A DNA stretch of 52,008 bases from DATIHQ01 sp035480535 (GTDB taxonomy: Bacteria > Chlamydiota > Chlamydiia > Chlamydiales > SM23-39), in the NCBI GenBank assembly GCA_035480535.1, contig DATIHQ010000024.1, forward strand, positions 1 through 52,008, in the 5' to 3' direction. Positions 16,794 to 24,812 of this stretch are shown in pieces. The first letter of the stretch is position 1; the number at the start of each line of letters is the position of its first letter. Both the position numbers and the translations under genes were made by a program. Below the pieces are notes generated by a model. That model searched no databases. It saw only the letters and a list, made by a program, of their open reading frames with translations, and had not been told where the DNA came from.

Positions 16794-17642
16794 ATGGCAA
16801 ATGTGCAACCCGCAGTTACAGTAACTGTTGATAATCTCAAGATCAATCTGTTCAATAATAAAAAATACCTCGATGAAAACGGGGGAGTGGTTTCTAGGAA
16901 AAATCACTTCATTGATTTTTCTGAATCGGCAAATGGCGCATTTCGCATTTTGCAATTTTTCGAAAGAATCACGAGAGCCGCTACTGAAATATTGGATAAA
17001 CTCGGCAGCTCTATGAAAGGCTTCTTCAAAGGGTTGGCTGGCAAGTTTACCCTGGCTTGGACCATGCTTACAATTCCTCGCCTTCCAAGCGTTACGCGAC
17101 ATATGTTGGCTTCCTGGAAGAATCTGAAGGAAAAGGAAGGGCCAGGAACGATGCCTGGAGCTTATTGCCGCAAAGTATTGGAATCAGTGGATAAGAGTGC
17201 AGATGCGACTGCCATGTATTTGTATGCAATTTCTCTCGTCAGCGGAAGCACTGCTTTCAAAATTGCTGGCGATGTGCCTGATTTAGTGCATAACGTCGCT
17301 GGTGCGACAACAGGCGCACAAGATCATCTAAAGGCAAGCAAAATATTGCAGAGCGCGGTAGAAGCAGGCGCCGATGTACGTATACAGAAGGGATTGAAAG
17401 ACACAAAGAAACTCACCTTCTTCACTACGATGAAAGCGGTTTGTTCTGCTGTAACGACTGTTTTCGCCCTTTCTCTTTTAGCTCTTGGCGGCCCATTAAT
17501 GCCCGCTATTGCGATGATTTTGGTTGCCCTTGCGGGAACTTGCTTTGCAGGCGCTGCAGGCGTTTTCGAAGCGGGAATGCAATTCAAGCCAATCAAATTC
17601 TTCGATACAAAACACGTGCAAGTTGCAACGGCAATTGCCTAA
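16794..17642 (+). CDS. Putative inclusion-membrane-like protein at the Cap1/CT529 locus (paralog 2)
   Basis: A 282-aa paralog of the preceding gene. The shared landmarks in order are IPRLPSVT (94-101), MPGAYCRKV (120-128), a middle hydrophobic helix with an AxxLYAISL pattern (138-155), a DLVHNVAGA segment aligned with DLVADAADI, and a C-terminal hydrophobic hairpin (about 213-256) with the turn LGGPLMPAI. The N-terminal 70 residues are unrelated to the first copy, as expected for fast-evolving host-facing ends. There is no Sec signal peptide, consistent with type III export. It has its own predicted promoter and ends before a perfect 9-bp hairpin. The function is not known from sequence. Confidence 0.6.
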   Translation: MANVQPAVTVTVDNLKINLFNNKKYLDENGGVVSRKNHFIDFSESANGAFRILQFFERITRAATEILDKLGSSMKGFFKGLAGKFTLAWTMLTIPRLPSVTRHMLASWKNLKEKEGPGTMPGAYCRKVLESVDKSADATAMYLYAISLVSGSTAFKIAGDVPDLVHNVAGATTGAQDHLKASKILQSAVEAGADVRIQKGLKDTKKLTFFTTMKAVCSAVTTVFALSLLALGGPLMPAIAMILVALAGTCFAGAAGVFEAGMQFKPIKFFDTKHVQVATAIA

Positions 17643-17653
17643 GCTTTTCCATG

Positions 17654-17674
17654 GGCGCTGGATCTTCCAGCGCC
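17654..17674 (+). terminator. Perfect 9-bp hairpin after the second Cap1-locus gene
   Basis: GGCGCTGGA (17654-17662), loop TCT, TCCAGCGCC (17666-17674). The stem is GC-rich and perfect, and lies 12 bases after the stop. The following TCCTTAGTTTATC is only moderately T-rich, so it may act as a partial terminator or 3'-end stabiliser rather than a full stop. Confidence 0.5.
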
Positions 17675-17688
17675 TCCTTAGTTTATCT

Positions 17689-18198
17689 ATGAAAAAATCT
17701 TTAAAATCACCCGAATGGATCCTCGTCATCAGCCTTCTCGCCATTCTCGCTTCCATTGTTCTGATTGCAAAAATCAATGTCCATCGAGCCATGATTGCGA
17801 TTTCTGAGGCAGATCTTAAGCCATCCGAGATGGTGGCTGTCCTAGTTGAGGGAGCTGTCCGAAAGCCTGGAATCTATCAAATCATTCCTGGAACTCCCAT
17901 CCAGAGTGTTTGCAAAAAGGCAGGTCTCAAGCGGTATGCAGATCTAAAAAAGATTGATCTCACAGCGAGAATCGAGGCGCCGACCCATCTTGTGATCCAA
18001 GAATTGTCTGAGATCGAGGTGGCAATTGCTGGAGAGGTTATTTTGCCCACCCAACTCCGCCTTCCCATTGGGACGCGTATCTGCGATCTCAAGTCAAAAA
18101 TTCAATTAACTGAGCAGGCCGACTCTGCCTGTTTCAGGAGCCGCCGTCAGCTTAAAGATGGGGAATTTTTCGAGATCCCAAAAAAAACGGTTGAATAG
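17689..18198 (+). CDS. Membrane-anchored protein with two SLBB-like repeats
   Basis: A 169-aa protein. A single membrane helix (about residues 10-27, EWILVISLLAILASIVLIA) follows a short basic N-terminus. Two repeats of the same pattern come next: VLVEGAVRKPGIYQI.PGTPI (about 50-70) and VAIAGEVILPTQLRLPIGTRI (about 104-124). The 'V.G.V..P....L..G..I' pattern is that of soluble-ligand-binding beta-grasp (SLBB) domains, also found in ComEA-like and polysaccharide export proteins. The open frame runs upstream to 17524, but the ATG at 17689 starts directly with the membrane anchor and lies outside the previous gene. It has no known role in chlamydiae that I can name. Confidence 0.65.
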   Translation: MKKSLKSPEWILVISLLAILASIVLIAKINVHRAMIAISEADLKPSEMVAVLVEGAVRKPGIYQIIPGTPIQSVCKKAGLKRYADLKKIDLTARIEAPTHLVIQELSEIEVAIAGEVILPTQLRLPIGTRICDLKSKIQLTEQADSACFRSRRQLKDGEFFEIPKKTVE

Positions 18199-18220
18199 AA
18201 TCCGCCACCTCTCGTATGAT
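18191..18220 (+). promoter_or_regulatory. Predicted promoter of the ribosomal protein cluster
   Basis: TTGAAT at 18191-18196, an 18-base spacer and TATGAT at 18215-18220. The transcript would carry a leader of roughly 165 bases before rplC. Within the leader a short hairpin (GAGAA...TTCTC around 18303-18318) is followed by CTTTTC, a possible attenuation element. No match to the E. coli S10 leader is expected, since rpsJ is absent here. Confidence 0.4.
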
Positions 18221-18391
18221 CCTACAGCATATTAAATCAGTTCACGCATGCCACCCCAAACGACAAAGTTTGCGGGTTAAGCGCGGTAGGTCAAAGAAGC
18301 TTGAGAGAACGAAGTTTCTCCTTTTCGCTTCAGCCAATTTGTGCTCGCTTGCTGTTCTGAATGGAAATTCTGAGATGGAAAAGGAAAACCT

Positions 18392-19027
18392 ATGTCGCTG
18401 ACATTGATTGGCCAGAAAAAAGGTATGGCGCAAGTCTTCGATCAAGATGGCAAACTGATTGTCTGTACGGTCATTTTGGCTGAGCCGAATACGATTCTGC
18501 AAATTATGCGCAAAGAAAAGCATGGCTATAATGGGATTCAGGTCGCTGGCATGCCAATGACAAAATCTCAGGCGGATCGTGCGAAAAAGCCCATCAAAGG
18601 TCATTTTGCAAAATCACAGGCAGAACTATGCCGCGTGGTCCACGAATCGCGCCTAGATGACGTCGACCAATACCAAGTCGGTCAAAAGCTCGATGCGAGT
18701 GTTTTTGCCGATGCAAAATTTGTCGATATCGAGGGGATGACGAAGGGGAAAGGCTTCCAGGGAGTCATGAAACTCTTCAATATGTCTGGAGGACCCGGAG
18801 CCCATGGTTCTGGATTTCACCGCCATATGGGATCGACAGGGATGAGATCGACTCCAGGTCGTTGCTATCCCGGCGGCAAGAGAGCCTCTCGCATGGGTGG
18901 CGATCGCCATACCGTCCAAAATTTAAGAGTTGTCGCAATCAAGGGAAACCTTCTTTTAGTAGAAGGCGCCGTCCCTGGTGCGCGAAGCGGCGTTGTCTAC
19001 ATTAGAAAAGCAAAGAAGAGGGGATAA
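18392..19027 (+). CDS. rplC: 50S ribosomal protein L3
   Basis: A 211-aa large-subunit protein that binds 23S rRNA near the peptidyl transferase centre and starts 50S assembly. The N-terminus IGQKKGMAQVFDQDGK and the central loop GPGAHGSGFHRHMGSTG are diagnostic of L3. It has an AAGGAAA ribosome binding site before the ATG at 18392. It is the first gene of the cluster; rpsJ, which precedes it in most bacteria, is absent, as in Chlamydia. Confidence 0.97.
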   Translation: MSLTLIGQKKGMAQVFDQDGKLIVCTVILAEPNTILQIMRKEKHGYNGIQVAGMPMTKSQADRAKKPIKGHFAKSQAELCRVVHESRLDDVDQYQVGQKLDASVFADAKFVDIEGMTKGKGFQGVMKLFNMSGGPGAHGSGFHRHMGSTGMRSTPGRCYPGGKRASRMGGDRHTVQNLRVVAIKGNLLLVEGAVPGARSGVVYIRKAKKRG

Positions 19028-19031
19028 AACC

Positions 19032-19694
19032 GTGGCAACACTTAAAAAGTATGATCTGACAGGGAAAGAAATCGGCACGATTCAGGTTGATGATGCCCAA
19101 CTAGAGGCAACGGCCCATCCTCAGTCAGTGAAAGATTATATTGTCGCACTCCGGAATAATGCCCGTCAGTGGTCAGCCAGCACAAAGCGGCGAAATGAAA
19201 TCAATCGCACGGGCAGAAAGCCCCACCCTCAAAAAGGGCAAGGCCGTTCACGGCAAGGGGACTTAGCTGCGCCTCAATACAAAGGGGGCGGTATCGTATT
19301 TGGTCCTAAGCCAAAGTTTGATATCCACGTCCGTATCAATAAAAAAGAGCGCCGCGCCGCCATTCGGGCCTTGGTTGCAGAAAAGATTAAAGCCAACCAA
19401 GTTCACATTCTCCACAAAGTGGAAATGAAGCATCCGAAAACAAAGAAAATAGCCGACTTCTTCGATAAGATCGAAAAAACAAACCGCCGCGTACTGGTCC
19501 TTGGCGAAAGCAAGGGAGCCAGCGGTGAAATGGCAAATCCCCATACAAATTTTGTGAAGAGTCTCCGCAATCTCCCTAAAAAAGAGTATGCGATGCTCCC
19601 CCAAGTGAATGGGTATGAATTGGCTCGCTGTCAGGAACTCGTAGTTCTCGACTCAGCGGTAGATGAATTTCTCTCGATTTTAGGTGTATCATGA
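19032..19694 (+). CDS. rplD: 50S ribosomal protein L4
   Basis: A 220-aa 23S rRNA-binding protein that lines the exit tunnel. The loop region TGRKPHPQKGQGRSRQGDLAAPQYKGGG (residues about 60-87) is the L4 signature. Translation most likely begins with GTG at 19032, just after an AGAGGGG ribosome binding site; the frame itself extends further upstream into rplC. It overlaps rplW by four bases. Confidence 0.96.
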   Translation: MATLKKYDLTGKEIGTIQVDDAQLEATAHPQSVKDYIVALRNNARQWSASTKRRNEINRTGRKPHPQKGQGRSRQGDLAAPQYKGGGIVFGPKPKFDIHVRINKKERRAAIRALVAEKIKANQVHILHKVEMKHPKTKKIADFFDKIEKTNRRVLVLGESKGASGEMANPHTNFVKSLRNLPKKEYAMLPQVNGYELARCQELVVLDSAVDEFLSILGVS

Positions 19695-20023
19695 AGAATC
19701 CTTACGACATCATCAAAGGCCGGCGTGTGACGGAAAAGAGCCGTGTTCTGGAAAATCTACAACATGCAAAAAGCAATCGTTCAGTGAGCCGCTGCAATAC
19801 GCCGAAAGTCGTCTTCAACGTCGATCCTAAAGCCAATAAAACGCAAATTGCCTGGGCGCTTGAACAGATTTACGCTGACAAGAAAATCAAGGTCATTTCT
19901 GTAAATACAGTGAATGTAGGTTCGAAAAAAAGACGCGTTCGAGGATTTACAGGGAAGACAGCCGGATATAAAAAAGCAATTATCACGCTTCGTCCCGGCG
20001 ACGCGATAGACGAGCAAGTGTGA
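19691..20023 (+). CDS. rplW: 50S ribosomal protein L23
   Basis: A 110-aa protein at the tunnel exit that docks trigger factor and SRP. It starts with NPYDIIKGRRVTEKS and contains the typical FNVDPKANKTQIAWALEQIY segment and the basic loop before GYKKAIITL. The start ATGA overlaps the rplD stop. Confidence 0.95.
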   Translation: MKNPYDIIKGRRVTEKSRVLENLQHAKSNRSVSRCNTPKVVFNVDPKANKTQIAWALEQIYADKKIKVISVNTVNVGSKKRRVRGFTGKTAGYKKAIITLRPGDAIDEQV

Positions 20024-20034
20024 GGAATTAGACT

Positions 20035-20856
20035 ATGCCGAAATTATTTCGACCCACAACTCCAGGACAAAGAAAACTAGTCCTTCCAGTGCTCTTGGAA
20101 TTAGCTCCGAGTGCAAAGCCAGCGCCCAAATCGCTTTTGATTAAAAAGCGGCGCACGAATGGACGCAATCATAGCGGGCACATCACTTGCCGCCACAAAG
20201 GGGGCGCGCATAAAAAAATGTACCGGCTGATCGATTTCAAGCGCGATAAGGAAAATATTCCAGCCACTGTCGCATCTGTGGAGTATGACCCCAATCGATC
20301 CGCTTTGATCGCCCTTCTCCACTATAGAGATGGGGAAAAGAAATACATCATTGCTCCCCAAGGAATCAAAGTGGGCGATGTCGTTTCAACGAGCGATGAG
20401 CCTCCATTTAAAATTGGATGCTGCATGCGGCTTAAATTCATGCCGCTCGGCTCTGTCATCCACAATATTGAGTTACGCCCTGGAAAAGGAGCTCAAATGA
20501 TTCGCTCCGCCGGTTTGTCAGCGCAGCTTTTAGCGCGCAGCAACGGCTATGCGACGGTCAAGCTTCCTTCAGGAGAAGTTCGCCTCATCCATGAAAATTG
20601 CAGAGCGACTTTTGGCGCTGTTTCAAATGCGGAACACAATCTCCGCGTGATCGGCAAAGCGGGACGTTCCAGATGGATGGGCGTTCGGCCCACAGTTCGC
20701 GGCGTTGCGATGAACCCAGTAGACCACCCGCATGGCGGGGGAGAAGGACGAGGCAAGGGAAATCATCCACAATCCCCTTGGGCTCAATTTGCAAAAGGGT
20801 TCCGTACCCGTCCGAATAAAAAAACCAGAAAATGGATAGTAAAAGAGCGAAGGTAG
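20035..20856 (+). CDS. rplB: 50S ribosomal protein L2
   Basis: A 273-aa core 50S protein needed for subunit association and peptidyl transfer. The N-terminus LFRPTTPGQRK, the middle GGAHKKMYRLIDFKR, and the C-terminal MNPVDHPHGGGEGR with the conserved His are all present. Length matches the family (about 275). Confidence 0.97.
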   Translation: MPKLFRPTTPGQRKLVLPVLLELAPSAKPAPKSLLIKKRRTNGRNHSGHITCRHKGGAHKKMYRLIDFKRDKENIPATVASVEYDPNRSALIALLHYRDGEKKYIIAPQGIKVGDVVSTSDEPPFKIGCCMRLKFMPLGSVIHNIELRPGKGAQMIRSAGLSAQLLARSNGYATVKLPSGEVRLIHENCRATFGAVSNAEHNLRVIGKAGRSRWMGVRPTVRGVAMNPVDHPHGGGEGRGKGNHPQSPWAQFAKGFRTRPNKKTRKWIVKERR

Positions 20857-20857
20857 T

Positions 20858-21211
20858 ATGGGAAGATCACTGAAAAAAGGCCCATTTGTAGACCACCATC
20901 TAATGGCTAAGGTCGATAAAAACAACAAAGAGGGCGCGAAAAAAGTCATTAAGACTTGGTCGCGACGGTCGATGATCATTCCCGACATGGTCGGGCATAC
21001 ATTCGATGTCCATAACGGGAAGAAATTCATTACCGTTTACGTTTCCGAAAACATGGTCGGGCATCGTTTGGGAGAATTCTCACCTACGAGATTCTTTAAA
21101 GGACACCCGAAGAAATCAGCAGCAGCAGTAGCTGCCGCAGCGGGACCTGCTCAAACGCAAGCGGCTGCACCAGCTGCAGCGCCAGCTGCACCAGCTGCCG
21201 GAGGGGGATAA
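20858..21211 (+). CDS. rpsS: 30S ribosomal protein S19 with an Ala/Pro-rich C-terminal extension
   Basis: The first about 88 residues are ordinary S19 (RSLKKGPFVDHHLM..., MVGHTFDVHNGKKF, GHRLGEFSPTRFFKGH), which contacts the A-site side of the 30S head. The protein then continues for about 28 residues made almost only of Ala, Pro, Gly and Gln (AAAVAAAAGPAQTQ and so on), giving 117 aa against the usual 88-92. The tail is in frame and followed by rplV three bases later, so it is not a sequencing artefact of the next gene. Its role is unknown. Confidence 0.95.
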   Translation: MGRSLKKGPFVDHHLMAKVDKNNKEGAKKVIKTWSRRSMIIPDMVGHTFDVHNGKKFITVYVSENMVGHRLGEFSPTRFFKGHPKKSAAAVAAAAGPAQTQAAAPAAAPAAPAAGGG

Positions 21212-21214
21212 CCG

Positions 21215-21562
21215 ATGCAATTTGCTAAATCGATTACGAAATATGTGAGAATATCGCCGCGCAAAGCCCGTTATGCTGCAGATTTGATTCGCGGCTTAAG
21301 CGTAGAAAAAGCCTCTCTTCAACTTCTTTATTCGAAGTTAAGAGGGGGACGCCTTTTAAAGAAGACGCTCGATAGCGCTGTGGCCAATGCGGAAACGCAA
21401 CTGGATGCGCGCCGCGAGACATTAAAAGTACATGAAGTCCGAGTCGATCCGGGCCCGATCCTGAGAAGGGCAAAAGCTCGAAGCCGAGGTTCCTCCGTTC
21501 CAGTGAATAAACGGACGAGCCATTTTACAATTATTGTGACGACTGAGACCCCGCAAAATTAA
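21215..21562 (+). CDS. rplV: 50S ribosomal protein L22
   Basis: A 115-aa exit-tunnel protein. It begins AKSITKYVRISPRKARYAAD and holds the beta-hairpin region with PGPILRRAKARSRGSSVPVNKRTSH. It lies three bases after rpsS. Confidence 0.95.
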   Translation: MQFAKSITKYVRISPRKARYAADLIRGLSVEKASLQLLYSKLRGGRLLKKTLDSAVANAETQLDARRETLKVHEVRVDPGPILRRAKARSRGSSVPVNKRTSHFTIIVTTETPQN

Positions 21563-21574
21563 GAGAGAAGAACT

Positions 21575-22237
21575 ATGGGACAAAAAGTATCGCCGATTGG
21601 ATTCCGCCTCGTGCGCCGCAAGAAGTGGCTCTCCAACTGGTTTGCAAATAAACAGGAATTCGGGGGACTGATCGGTGAAGATTGGAAAATCCGGAAACTT
21701 CTCCTGACGAAACCTGCATGCCAGGGAGCCTCCCGTTTTCAGATTAAACGGATGAGCGGCAAGATCGAAGTCACGATTATCACAGCGAGACCTGGATTGG
21801 TCATCGGGAAGAAAGGATCGGAAATCGATGTGCTCAAGAATGAGCTCCGAAATCTGACTGGAAAAGAAGTCTGGATCGAAGTGGAAGAAATTAAACGACC
21901 CGATCTCGATGCAAAACTCGTTGCTGATGGAATCGCGAAGCAACTCGAGCGGAGAATTCCCTTCCGCCGCGTATTGAAAAAAGCGATGCAGACTTCGATG
22001 GATGCAGGAGCAGCTGGGATTAAAGTTCAAATTGGCGGACGAATCGGCGGAGCTGAAATTGCTCGCGTCGAATGGTATAAAGAAGGGCGAATTCCTCTCC
22101 ATACATTGCGCGCCGATATCGACTATGCAATGGGACGTGCAGAAACGACGTATGGATCGATCGGGGTTAAAGTTTGGATCAATAAAGGCGAAGATGTGAT
22201 CGCTCCCGTTAAGCCTGCTATTGCGATGGGAGGCTAA
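21575..22237 (+). CDS. rpsC: 30S ribosomal protein S3
   Basis: A 220-aa protein at the mRNA entry tunnel. It begins GQKVSPIGFRLVRRKKW and has a KH domain with TARPGLVIGKKGSEID (GxxG loop) and the C-terminal domain with GRIGGAEIARVEWYKEG. A ribosome binding site AAGAGAGAAG precedes the ATG. Confidence 0.97.
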   Translation: MGQKVSPIGFRLVRRKKWLSNWFANKQEFGGLIGEDWKIRKLLLTKPACQGASRFQIKRMSGKIEVTIITARPGLVIGKKGSEIDVLKNELRNLTGKEVWIEVEEIKRPDLDAKLVADGIAKQLERRIPFRRVLKKAMQTSMDAGAAGIKVQIGGRIGGAEIARVEWYKEGRIPLHTLRADIDYAMGRAETTYGSIGVKVWINKGEDVIAPVKPAIAMGG

Positions 22238-22239
22238 CC

Positions 22240-22659
22240 ATGGCAACAGGTCCAAAGCGAACGAAGTATCGGAAGCAGCAAAAAGGAAAAATGACCGGCC
22301 TCGCTAAAGGCGGCGCCTACATTGAATTTGGCGAATTTGGGATGCAGTCGCTCGATCGATGCTGGCTGACAGCGCAGCAGATTGAAGCTTGCCGCGTCAC
22401 CATTTCCCGCACCTTTAGCCGAAAAGGGCAAGTTTGGATCCGCGTATTCCCCGATAAGCCAGTTTCCAAAAAGCCGGCTGAAACTCGAATGGGTACAGGA
22501 AAAGGGGCTCCAGATCACTATGTAGCGACAGTCCGTCCTGGAAGAATCCTATTTGAAGTAGGCGGCGTTACGCGAGAAGAAGCGCAAGAAGCGCTTCGGC
22601 TCGCAGCGGCAAAATTGCCGATTCGGACAAAATTTGTCGATCGATTGGAGAGAGTGTAG
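22240..22659 (+). CDS. rplP: 50S ribosomal protein L16
   Basis: A 139-aa protein next to the A site of the 50S subunit. It has PKRTKYRKQQKGKM at the N-terminus, WIRVFPDKPVSKKPAETRMGTGKGAP in the centre, and the ARLAAAKLPIRTKFV-like C-terminus. It begins two bases after the rpsC stop. Confidence 0.96.
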   Translation: MATGPKRTKYRKQQKGKMTGLAKGGAYIEFGEFGMQSLDRCWLTAQQIEACRVTISRTFSRKGQVWIRVFPDKPVSKKPAETRMGTGKGAPDHYVATVRPGRILFEVGGVTREEAQEALRLAAAKLPIRTKFVDRLERV

Positions 22660-22662
22660 ACG

Positions 22663-22881
22663 ATGGCTAAGCAGAAGAAAAAAAAAGAGACAGAGTTGAA
22701 AGATCAAACGATCGCCGAGCTACAAATTTCAGCGAAGGATCTCGATCGGGAAATTTTTAAGATGCGCAATGAACTCGCGACCCAAAGAAAATTGGAAAAA
22801 CCGCATCAGATGAAAGAAATGCGAAGAAATAAAGCGAGAATACTCACGCTTGTGAGTCTGAAACAAAAGGGGATCGCATGA
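22663..22881 (+). CDS. rpmC: 50S ribosomal protein L29
   Basis: A 72-aa two-helix protein near the tunnel exit. The family pattern ELQISAKDLDREIFKMRNELATQRKLEKPHQMKEMRRNKARI is clear. The N-terminus is extended by a lysine-rich run (AKQKKKKETE). It overlaps rpsQ by four bases. Confidence 0.93.
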   Translation: MAKQKKKKETELKDQTIAELQISAKDLDREIFKMRNELATQRKLEKPHQMKEMRRNKARILTLVSLKQKGIA

Positions 22882-23129
22882 GCGCAGAGACTCGAGGAAG
22901 CAGAAAAGAGAATATCGGCACTGTCATCTCCAATAAGATGGAAAAGACAGTCACGGTAAAGGTAAGCCGCAAGATGAGACATAAGAAATATGCAAAAGTC
23001 ATCGAGCGAACAAAGAAATATTACGCACATGACGAGAGCAATGCCATCGAAGTAGGCCAGAAGGTCCGTATTATGGAAACAAGACCTCTGTCCAAATTGA
23101 AGCGATGGCGCGTCGTCGAGGTTCTTTAA
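22878..23129 (+). CDS. rpsQ: 30S ribosomal protein S17
   Basis: An 83-aa primary 16S rRNA-binding protein. It has IGTVISNKMEKTVTVKVSRKMRHKKYAKVI, then YYAHDESN, VGQKVRIMETRPLSKLKRWRVVEVL. The start is coupled to the rpmC stop. Confidence 0.95.
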   Translation: MSAETRGSRKENIGTVISNKMEKTVTVKVSRKMRHKKYAKVIERTKKYYAHDESNAIEVGQKVRIMETRPLSKLKRWRVVEVL

Positions 23130-23145
23130 CAGACTAAGGGATAGT

Positions 23146-23514
23146 ATGATTCAACAAGAAACTGATCTGGAAGTGGCGGATAATACCGGTGCAAAGCGAG
23201 TCCGCTGTTTTAAAGTCCTCGGTGGCACGCGAAAACGATACGCGCGAGTCGGAGACATCATCGTATGCTCTATTAAAGAAGCCGATCCGAAGGGAACGGT
23301 GAAAAAAGGGGAAGTGGTCAAAGCGGTCGTTGTCCGCACGAAAGCCTATATTCGCAGACCCGATGGCTCGCTCCTCCGCTTTTATGACAATAGCTGCGTG
23401 ATTATCGACGATAAGAATAACCCCCGTGGAACCCGAATCTTTGGACCCATTGCCCGCGAAGTGCGCGATGGCGGTTTTATCAAGATCGGTTCCCTGGCTC
23501 CTGAGGTGATTTAA
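23146..23514 (+). CDS. rplN: 50S ribosomal protein L14
   Basis: A 122-aa inter-subunit bridge protein, exactly the family length. It begins MIQQETDLEVADNTGAKRV and ends GSLAPEVI. Its stop overlaps the start of rplX by one base (TAATG). Confidence 0.97.
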   Translation: MIQQETDLEVADNTGAKRVRCFKVLGGTRKRYARVGDIIVCSIKEADPKGTVKKGEVVKAVVVRTKAYIRRPDGSLLRFYDNSCVIIDDKNNPRGTRIFGPIAREVRDGGFIKIGSLAPEVI

Positions 23515-23846
23515 TGAGCAAATGGATACGAAAAGGCGACCGCGTCCTAGTGATCGCAGGAAATGACAAAGGAAAGACAGGAGAAGTTCTTTCTCGCAGC
23601 GAAGACCGCGTATTGATTCAAGGAATCAATGTGCGCAAAAAGCACCTGAAACGGACGCAGCAAACACAAGGCGGGCGAATTGTGGAAATGGAAACTCCCA
23701 TCCACATCTCGAATGTATGTCTCTGCGATAAAGAAGGAAAGCGCTTAAAGGTAAGCGTAAAACAAGATAAGAATGGAAAACGGGAACTGGTTTATAAGGC
23801 CGGTGGGAAAGAATCCGTCTATCGTTCGGTTAAAAAACCTGCATAG
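23514..23846 (+). CDS. rplX: 50S ribosomal protein L24
   Basis: A 110-aa assembly-initiator protein with a KOW motif (IRKGDRVLVIAGNDKGKTGEVL) and the typical GINVRKKHLKRT segment. It overlaps rplN by one base. Confidence 0.95.
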   Translation: MSKWIRKGDRVLVIAGNDKGKTGEVLSRSEDRVLIQGINVRKKHLKRTQQTQGGRIVEMETPIHISNVCLCDKEGKRLKVSVKQDKNGKRELVYKAGGKESVYRSVKKPA

Positions 23847-23857
23847 AAGAGAGAAGC

Positions 23858-24391
23858 ATGTCCAGATTATACAAGAAATTTAAAGATGAACTTTTTCCTC
23901 AGCTACGAGAGCGGCATCCCGACCGCAGCCCAATGTCTTTGCCTGTCTTGAAAAAGATTGTTATTAGCATGGGTCTTGCGGAAGCGCTTAAAGATAAGAA
24001 TGCACTCCAAGAACATAGCGATGAATTGGCTATGCTGTCTAGCCAGCGCCCTGTTGTAACTCGTTCTAAAAAAGCGATTTCCAACTTTAAATTACGAGAA
24101 GACCAACCGATCGGTCTCATGGTGACACTGCGCGGCAAACGGATGTATGATTTTTTTGATCGATTCTGTAATATCGCCTCTCCTCGAATTCGCGACTTTC
24201 GCGGGTTCAGCAAGAAGTGCGATGGAAGAGGAAACTATAATTTTGGAATTAGCGACCAACAAATCTTCCCCGAGATCAACCTCGATAAGGTGAAAAGAGC
24301 TCAGGGAATGAACATCACGGTCGTGACTTCCGCAAAGAATGATGAAGATTGTATTGAACTACTGACCCTTTTGGGTTTTCCATTTAAGTGA
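23858..24391 (+). CDS. rplE: 50S ribosomal protein L5
   Basis: A 177-aa 5S rRNA-binding protein. Landmarks are VLKKIVISMGLAEA, RPVVTRSKKAISNFKLRE, the P-site loop PRIRDFRGFSKKCDGRGNYNFGI, and GMNITVVTSA at the C-terminus. In most bacteria rpsN follows; here rpsH follows directly, as in Chlamydia. Confidence 0.96.
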   Translation: MSRLYKKFKDELFPQLRERHPDRSPMSLPVLKKIVISMGLAEALKDKNALQEHSDELAMLSSQRPVVTRSKKAISNFKLREDQPIGLMVTLRGKRMYDFFDRFCNIASPRIRDFRGFSKKCDGRGNYNFGISDQQIFPEINLDKVKRAQGMNITVVTSAKNDEDCIELLTLLGFPFK

Positions 24392-24403
24392 GAGAGAAAA
24401 ATT

Positions 24404-24796
24404 ATGGCATTTAATGATCCCATTGCTGAGCTCTTAACGAAAATCCGCAATGCAAAAAACGCACAGCATCGCTACGTCGATTTAAGCTCAAGCAAGATCA
24501 AAATCAGGATTCTCGAAATTTTAAAGGATCATGGTTTCATTGAGAATTTCTTAGTGAATGATGAGAAGCATAAAATTCGAGTGTTTCTCCGATACACAAA
24601 ATCGCGTGAATCGGTCATCCAAGGTCTAACGCGAATATCGACCTGTGGATTGCGTCAATACATTGGATACGATCGAATCCCTAAGATTTTCAATGGGATG
24701 GGAATTGCCATCGTCTCTACACCACAAGGGGTGATGGACGGCGAAACGGCCCGCAACTTGAAAGTTGGCGGCGAATTTCTGTGTACGGTTTGGTAA
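24404..24796 (+). CDS. rpsH: 30S ribosomal protein S8
   Basis: A 130-aa central-domain 16S rRNA binder: DPIAELLTKIRNA at the N-terminus, and IVSTPQGVMDGETARNLKVGGEFLCTVW at the C-terminus, where family members have STSKGVMT.. and GGE.LC.VW. E. coli S8 also regulates its operon; no evidence for that is visible here. Confidence 0.96.
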   Translation: MAFNDPIAELLTKIRNAKNAQHRYVDLSSSKIKIRILEILKDHGFIENFLVNDEKHKIRVFLRYTKSRESVIQGLTRISTCGLRQYIGYDRIPKIFNGMGIAIVSTPQGVMDGETARNLKVGGEFLCTVW

Positions 24797-24812
24797 ACGG
24801 AGAACAGAGACT

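Noticed and set aside
21422..22255. A 277-codon minus-strand frame across rplV and rpsC
   Set aside because: Antisense shadow of two ribosomal proteins; Ser/Phe/His-rich peptide without a known pattern.
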